From assembly GCA_016650135.1 (NCBI GenBank), contig JAENWH010000112.1:1-6514 (forward strand): a stretch of 6,514 bases of DNA, written 5' to 3'. Of the stretch, positions 5,986-6,514 are shown in pieces. Position 1 is the stretch's first letter. Every line of letters begins with the position of its first letter. The position numbers and the translations under genes were made by a program. Origin of the DNA: Peptostreptococcaceae bacterium (GTDB lineage Bacteria; Bacillota_A; Clostridia; Peptostreptococcales; Anaerovoracaceae). The notes beneath the pieces were generated by a model. That model was given only the letters and a program-made list of their open reading frames with translations, had not been told where the DNA came from and ran no database searches.

Positions 5986-6010
5986 TTATTCACATGTAAC
6001 CTGTGGATAA
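5986..6010. promoter_or_regulatory. convergent DnaA-box pair of element B
   Basis: TTATTCACA (5986-5994) faces TGTGGATAA (6002-6010) across 7 bases. Both match TTATNCACA perfectly. The spacing equals that of both pairs in element A. Confidence 0.6.
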
Positions 6011-6097
6011 ATGAAGAATAAGAGGTCACTAGTTGGTTACGGAAAATTAATTGACAGCAATCAAGGGAAGAATTAGAATATGACATAATAAGAAAAG

Positions 6098-6106
6098 TTA
6101 TCCACA
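6098..6106 (+). promoter_or_regulatory. single DnaA box of element B
   Basis: TTATCCACA is a perfect consensus box. The position where a convergent partner would lie after a 7-base spacer (6114-6122) does not match, so this pair seems decayed. A poor same-strand match, AAACCCACA, lies at 6121-6129. Confidence 0.5.
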
Positions 6107-6153
6107 GGTCGAATTATGAAAAACCCACAAATCGCAGGCGTTAATTTTTTCAC

Positions 6154-6184
6154 AAACCCAATGTCGGATGCTTATAATGGGCTT
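6154..6184 (-). repeat. 31-bp repeat R4 (right end of element B)
   Basis: It is the reverse complement of R1 with one difference (AAACCC at its inner end). On the minus strand it encodes the SPL codons and TAA stop of the histidine kinase, the same ending that R1 gives lysA. Confidence 0.85.
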
Positions 6185-6514
6185 GACAGGGGAACCTTAA
6201 TTATAAAGGTGCTCCCTGCGTTTTTTTTGGAGGTGACAGATATTGTGCCATTTAGCCGCTCAATATTCTCTTTTGCGATATAGAGACCGATGCCTTCGCC
6301 TTTTGTTGCTGCGGCAGCGCTTCGGTAATAGGCAGTAAAAATTTTTTCCAAATCTTCTTCTTTAATTCCAATCCCTGTATCCTGGATTTTAAGAATAAGA
6401 TTCCCTTCGTTCACGATGTAGCTTATCCTAACGTTACCACCGGGGTTGGTGTATTTATAAGCATTAGTCAAGATGTTGTAAATCGCCTGACTCAGCTTGT
6501 ATTTGTCTGTCTCC
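6172..6514 (-). CDS. sensor histidine kinase, C-terminal ATPase part (5' end outside window)
   Basis: The 113 visible residues are the catalytic HATPase_c domain of a two-component sensor kinase. They include the N box (QAIYNILTNAYKYTNPGG), the G1 box DTGIGIKEEDLEKIF, the F-box region FTAYYRS, the G2 box GEGIGLYIAKE, and the closing strand GSTFIIKVPL. The domain binds ATP and phosphorylates the dimerisation-domain histidine, which lies outside the window. The frame is open to the right edge, so the ORF start at 6471 (a TTG) is only internal. The product normally would stop soon after KVPL; here SSPL and TAA follow, the SPL codons and stop coming from element B. The response regulator partner is not in view. 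Confidence 0.9.
   Translation of the reverse strand, partial: ETDKYKLSQAIYNILTNAYKYTNPGGNVRISYIVNEGNLILKIQDTGIGIKEEDLEKIFTAYYRSAAAATKGEGIGLYIAKENIERLNGTISVTSKKNAGSTFIIKVPLSSPL

Larger units (their letters stand above)
5913..6184. mobile_element. element B: second MITE-like element with inverted ends and DnaA boxes
   Basis: This 272-bp unit has the same plan as element A: 31-bp ends in inverted orientation (5913-5943 and 6154-6184; 29 of 31 match), a convergent DnaA-box pair 42 bases in from the left end, an AT-rich middle (87 bases), and a further perfect DnaA box on the right. It occupies the gap between two convergent genes and reaches into both: the dapL tail on the left and the histidine kinase stop on the right. 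No internal gene is visible. Its interior resembles element A only in layout, which suggests either old divergence or that only ends and boxes matter. Confidence 0.55.

Noticed and set aside
4432..6184. Integron-like attC sites or gene-cassette array
   Set aside because: The repeats come as inverted pairs around non-coding DNA rather than one site per cassette, and I see no integrase, no GTTRRRY core and no attC-like bulged hairpin pattern.
4432..6184. CRISPR array
   Set aside because: Only four repeat copies, in alternating orientation, with spacings of about 194, 1225 and 210 bases; no regular spacers and no cas genes.

Overview
The window looks like chromosome from a low-to-moderate-GC anaerobic Firmicute, most likely a Clostridia/Lachnospiraceae-type genome. 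This rests on protein character: an LL-diaminopimelate aminotransferase (DapL), the HAFLASN-type diaminopimelate decarboxylase common in that group, a DUF362 protein, strong AAGGAG-type ribosome sites and consensus -35/-10 promoters. The species cannot be named from the sequence alone.

Left part (about 1-2120) is gene debris around one intact gene. A DUF362 gene (200-961) breaks off mid-domain and is joined out of frame to the last ~95 codons of an Ldh_2-family malate/L-lactate dehydrogenase (from ~940). The C-terminal tail of a probable lipocalin follows (1203-1391). A complete DUF4230 membrane-anchored protein lies convergently on the minus strand (1408-1995). Behind its start is a frameshifted zinc-ribbon tail (2035-2117), downstream of a plausible minus-strand promoter. 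An open frame at the very left edge (1-156) may be the end of another gene.

Middle part (2183-4444): a very long hairpin with a T-run (2183-2282) insulates a near-consensus promoter (2293-2321). That promoter drives a TrmB-family regulator (2403-3104) and then lysA, diaminopimelate decarboxylase (3203-4444). The 3' end of the regulator gene has an imperfect tandem copy of itself in the intergenic gap.

Right part (4432-6514): dapL (4697-5953) sits between two similar non-coding elements, A (4432-4687, 256 bp) and B (5913-6184, 272 bp). Each is bounded by 31-bp inverted repeats. Each carries DnaA-box-like 9-mers (TTATNCACA), mostly as convergent pairs with a constant 7-bp spacer. The outer edges lie on gene ends: lysA, dapL and a minus-strand histidine kinase (6172-6514, partial) all take their stop codons or C-terminal tails from the elements, and the dapL ribosome site begins one base after element A. 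This repeat family is the most interesting thing in the window: it looks like a small non-autonomous, MITE-like element loaded with DnaA boxes.

Functionally, DapL makes LL-diaminopimelate directly from tetrahydrodipicolinate and LysA decarboxylates meso-diaminopimelate to lysine. The pair therefore covers steps around the peptidoglycan/lysine branch, possibly under control of the adjacent TrmB-like regulator. Removing element A on paper would leave a tightly spaced regulator-lysA-dapL operon.
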